This document shows positions 4,511 through 5,261 of a DNA stretch of 5,261 nucleotides, one piece after another (position 1 is the stretch's first letter; the number at the start of each line of letters is the position of its first letter). This DNA comes from Ruminococcaceae bacterium UBA6392 (GTDB lineage Bacteria > Bacillota > Clostridia > Oscillospirales > Acutalibacteraceae), in assembly GCA_002438685.1 (NCBI GenBank), contig DJQG01000124.1:1-5261 (forward strand). Direction: 5' to 3'. The position numbers and the translations under genes are program-made. A model generated the notes under the pieces. The model made no database searches and was not told the DNA's origin. It was given only the letters and a program-made list of their open reading frames with translations.

Positions 4511-5261
4511 ATGGACAAATTCAAGCTCGAAAACCTCGGCTCGGGCATAACCGCAGTCATTTCGAAGGAACATGGATTCGGAACCGACGCGCTTCTGCTC
4601 GCCGACTTCGCGGCAGTGAAGGAATCTAACCGCTGCTGCGACATGGGCAGCGGATGCGGAATAATCCCGCTGCTGTGGCTCAAAAAGAATATGAGCAAAC
4701 CTGTTGCCGCGATTGAAATAAGCGAGCAGGGATGCGAACAGATGAACAAGGCTGCCGGGATAAATTCTCTCGGCGGCCGTCTTGAGGTATATAACAAAGA
4801 TCTCAGGAATGTGCGCGAATTTCTGCCTGCGGGTGAGTTTGACATTGTGACGATGAATCCGCCCTACAAAGCCGAGGGCGCGGGAATAGTCAGCACGGAT
4901 GAAACGGCGGCGCGGGCGCGGCACGGGCTGTGCTGCTCGCTCGATGATATGTGCGAAGCCGCCGCGTGGCTTTTGAAATTCGGCGGCAGGCTATGCGTGT
5001 GTCTGCGCCCGGAGAGGCTGTGCGAGCTGATGTGCAAAATGAGCGCCGCAGGAATTGAGCCGAAAAGGCTCAGAACCGTTTCAAAGCGCGGCGGATGCGC
5101 CCCGTGGCTCATTCTCGTCGAGGGGAAGCGCGGCGGGAAGCCGGGCATGACGGTCGAGCCCCAGCTCAATATATATGACGGGGACGAATATTCGGAATAC
5201 ATGAAAATGCTCTACTCGGACTACGAGCGCGAGCGTGAAAATAACGACCCTGAAAGGAACA
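4511..5261 (+). CDS. trmN6: TrmN6/YabB-like tRNA (adenine-N6) methyltransferase, cut by the right edge
   Basis: The first 250 codons are present and no stop is reached, so the end lies just outside the window. The fold is a class I SAM-dependent methyltransferase. FGTDALLLADF (23-33) is typical of the YabB/TrmN6 group, DMGSGCGI (44-51) is the SAM-binding motif I, and NPPY (116-119) is the catalytic motif of N6-adenine or N-methyltransferases. A C-terminal PQLNIYDGDEYSEYMKMLY stretch also fits the family. Members such as E. coli TrmN6 methylate A37 of tRNA1(Val); the exact target of Gram-positive homologues is less sure, and related PrmC-type enzymes share NPPY. AAGGA (4500-4504) overlaps the stop of the XRE gene and lies 6 bases before the ATG. 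The protein is rich in Cys (about 12 in 250 residues). Family members are usually near 250 aa, so only a few codons should be missing. Confidence 0.85.
   Translation, partial: MDKFKLENLGSGITAVISKEHGFGTDALLLADFAAVKESNRCCDMGSGCGIIPLLWLKKNMSKPVAAIEISEQGCEQMNKAAGINSLGGRLEVYNKDLRNVREFLPAGEFDIVTMNPPYKAEGAGIVSTDETAARARHGLCCSLDDMCEAAAWLLKFGGRLCVCLRPERLCELMCKMSAAGIEPKRLRTVSKRGGCAPWLILVEGKRGGKPGMTVEPQLNIYDGDEYSEYMKMLYSDYERERENNDPERN

Noticed and set aside
4436..4924. Leftward open frames opposite the methyltransferase
   Set aside because: The plus-strand frame has clear SAM and NPPY motifs. The opposite frames are shadows of its codon bias.
1..5261. CRISPR array, insertion sequence or prophage
   Set aside because: No regularly spaced repeats, transposase, integrase or terminal inverted repeats were seen. 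The single XRE gene is not evidence of a phage by itself.

Overview
The window looks like chromosomal DNA of an anaerobic gut-type Clostridia (Ruminococcaceae/Oscillospiraceae-like). This is inferred from AGGAGG-type ribosome sites before most genes, AT-rich promoters between moderately GC-rich genes, an ECF-type QueT transporter behind a preQ1-riboswitch-like leader, and a YabB/TrmN6-type methyltransferase paired with a small XRE regulator. Nothing in the sequence identifies a species.

Layout. Bases 1-210 hold no convincing gene. A strong GC hairpin at 211-232 closes a leftward block of four genes. Read in transcription order from about 3.9 kb down to 250, the block holds a NagD-type HAD phosphatase (3851-3054), queT (2955-2443), a GPH/MelB-type MFS symporter (2381-786) and a small C39-like papain-fold protein (783-250). 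The transporter and the C39-like gene are almost contiguous, with 2 bases between stop and start, and look translationally coupled. A leftward promoter lies at 3924-3895. A second, weaker extended -10 overlaps the HAD stop codon and would start an RNA almost exactly at the first stem of the putative preQ1 aptamer. The block may therefore be two units: the HAD gene, then the riboswitch-controlled queT with or without the genes beyond it.

From the divergent AT-rich region (about 3960-4083) a rightward operon begins. It has one or two sigma-A-like promoters, a perfect 8-bp leader hairpin, a 126-aa XRE-family DNA-binding protein (4121-4501) and, 9 bases later, a TrmN6-like methyltransferase (from 4511) that runs off the right edge.

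How the genes fit together. QueT is expected to bring in a queuosine precursor for tRNA modification, with its leader sensing preQ1. The methyltransferase is also of a tRNA-modifying family, but it sits on the opposite strand under separate promoters, so a functional link is not shown. The least understood part is the coupled symporter and C39-like protein, for which neither substrate nor role can be read from the sequence. No CRISPR array, insertion sequence, tRNA or rRNA was seen.
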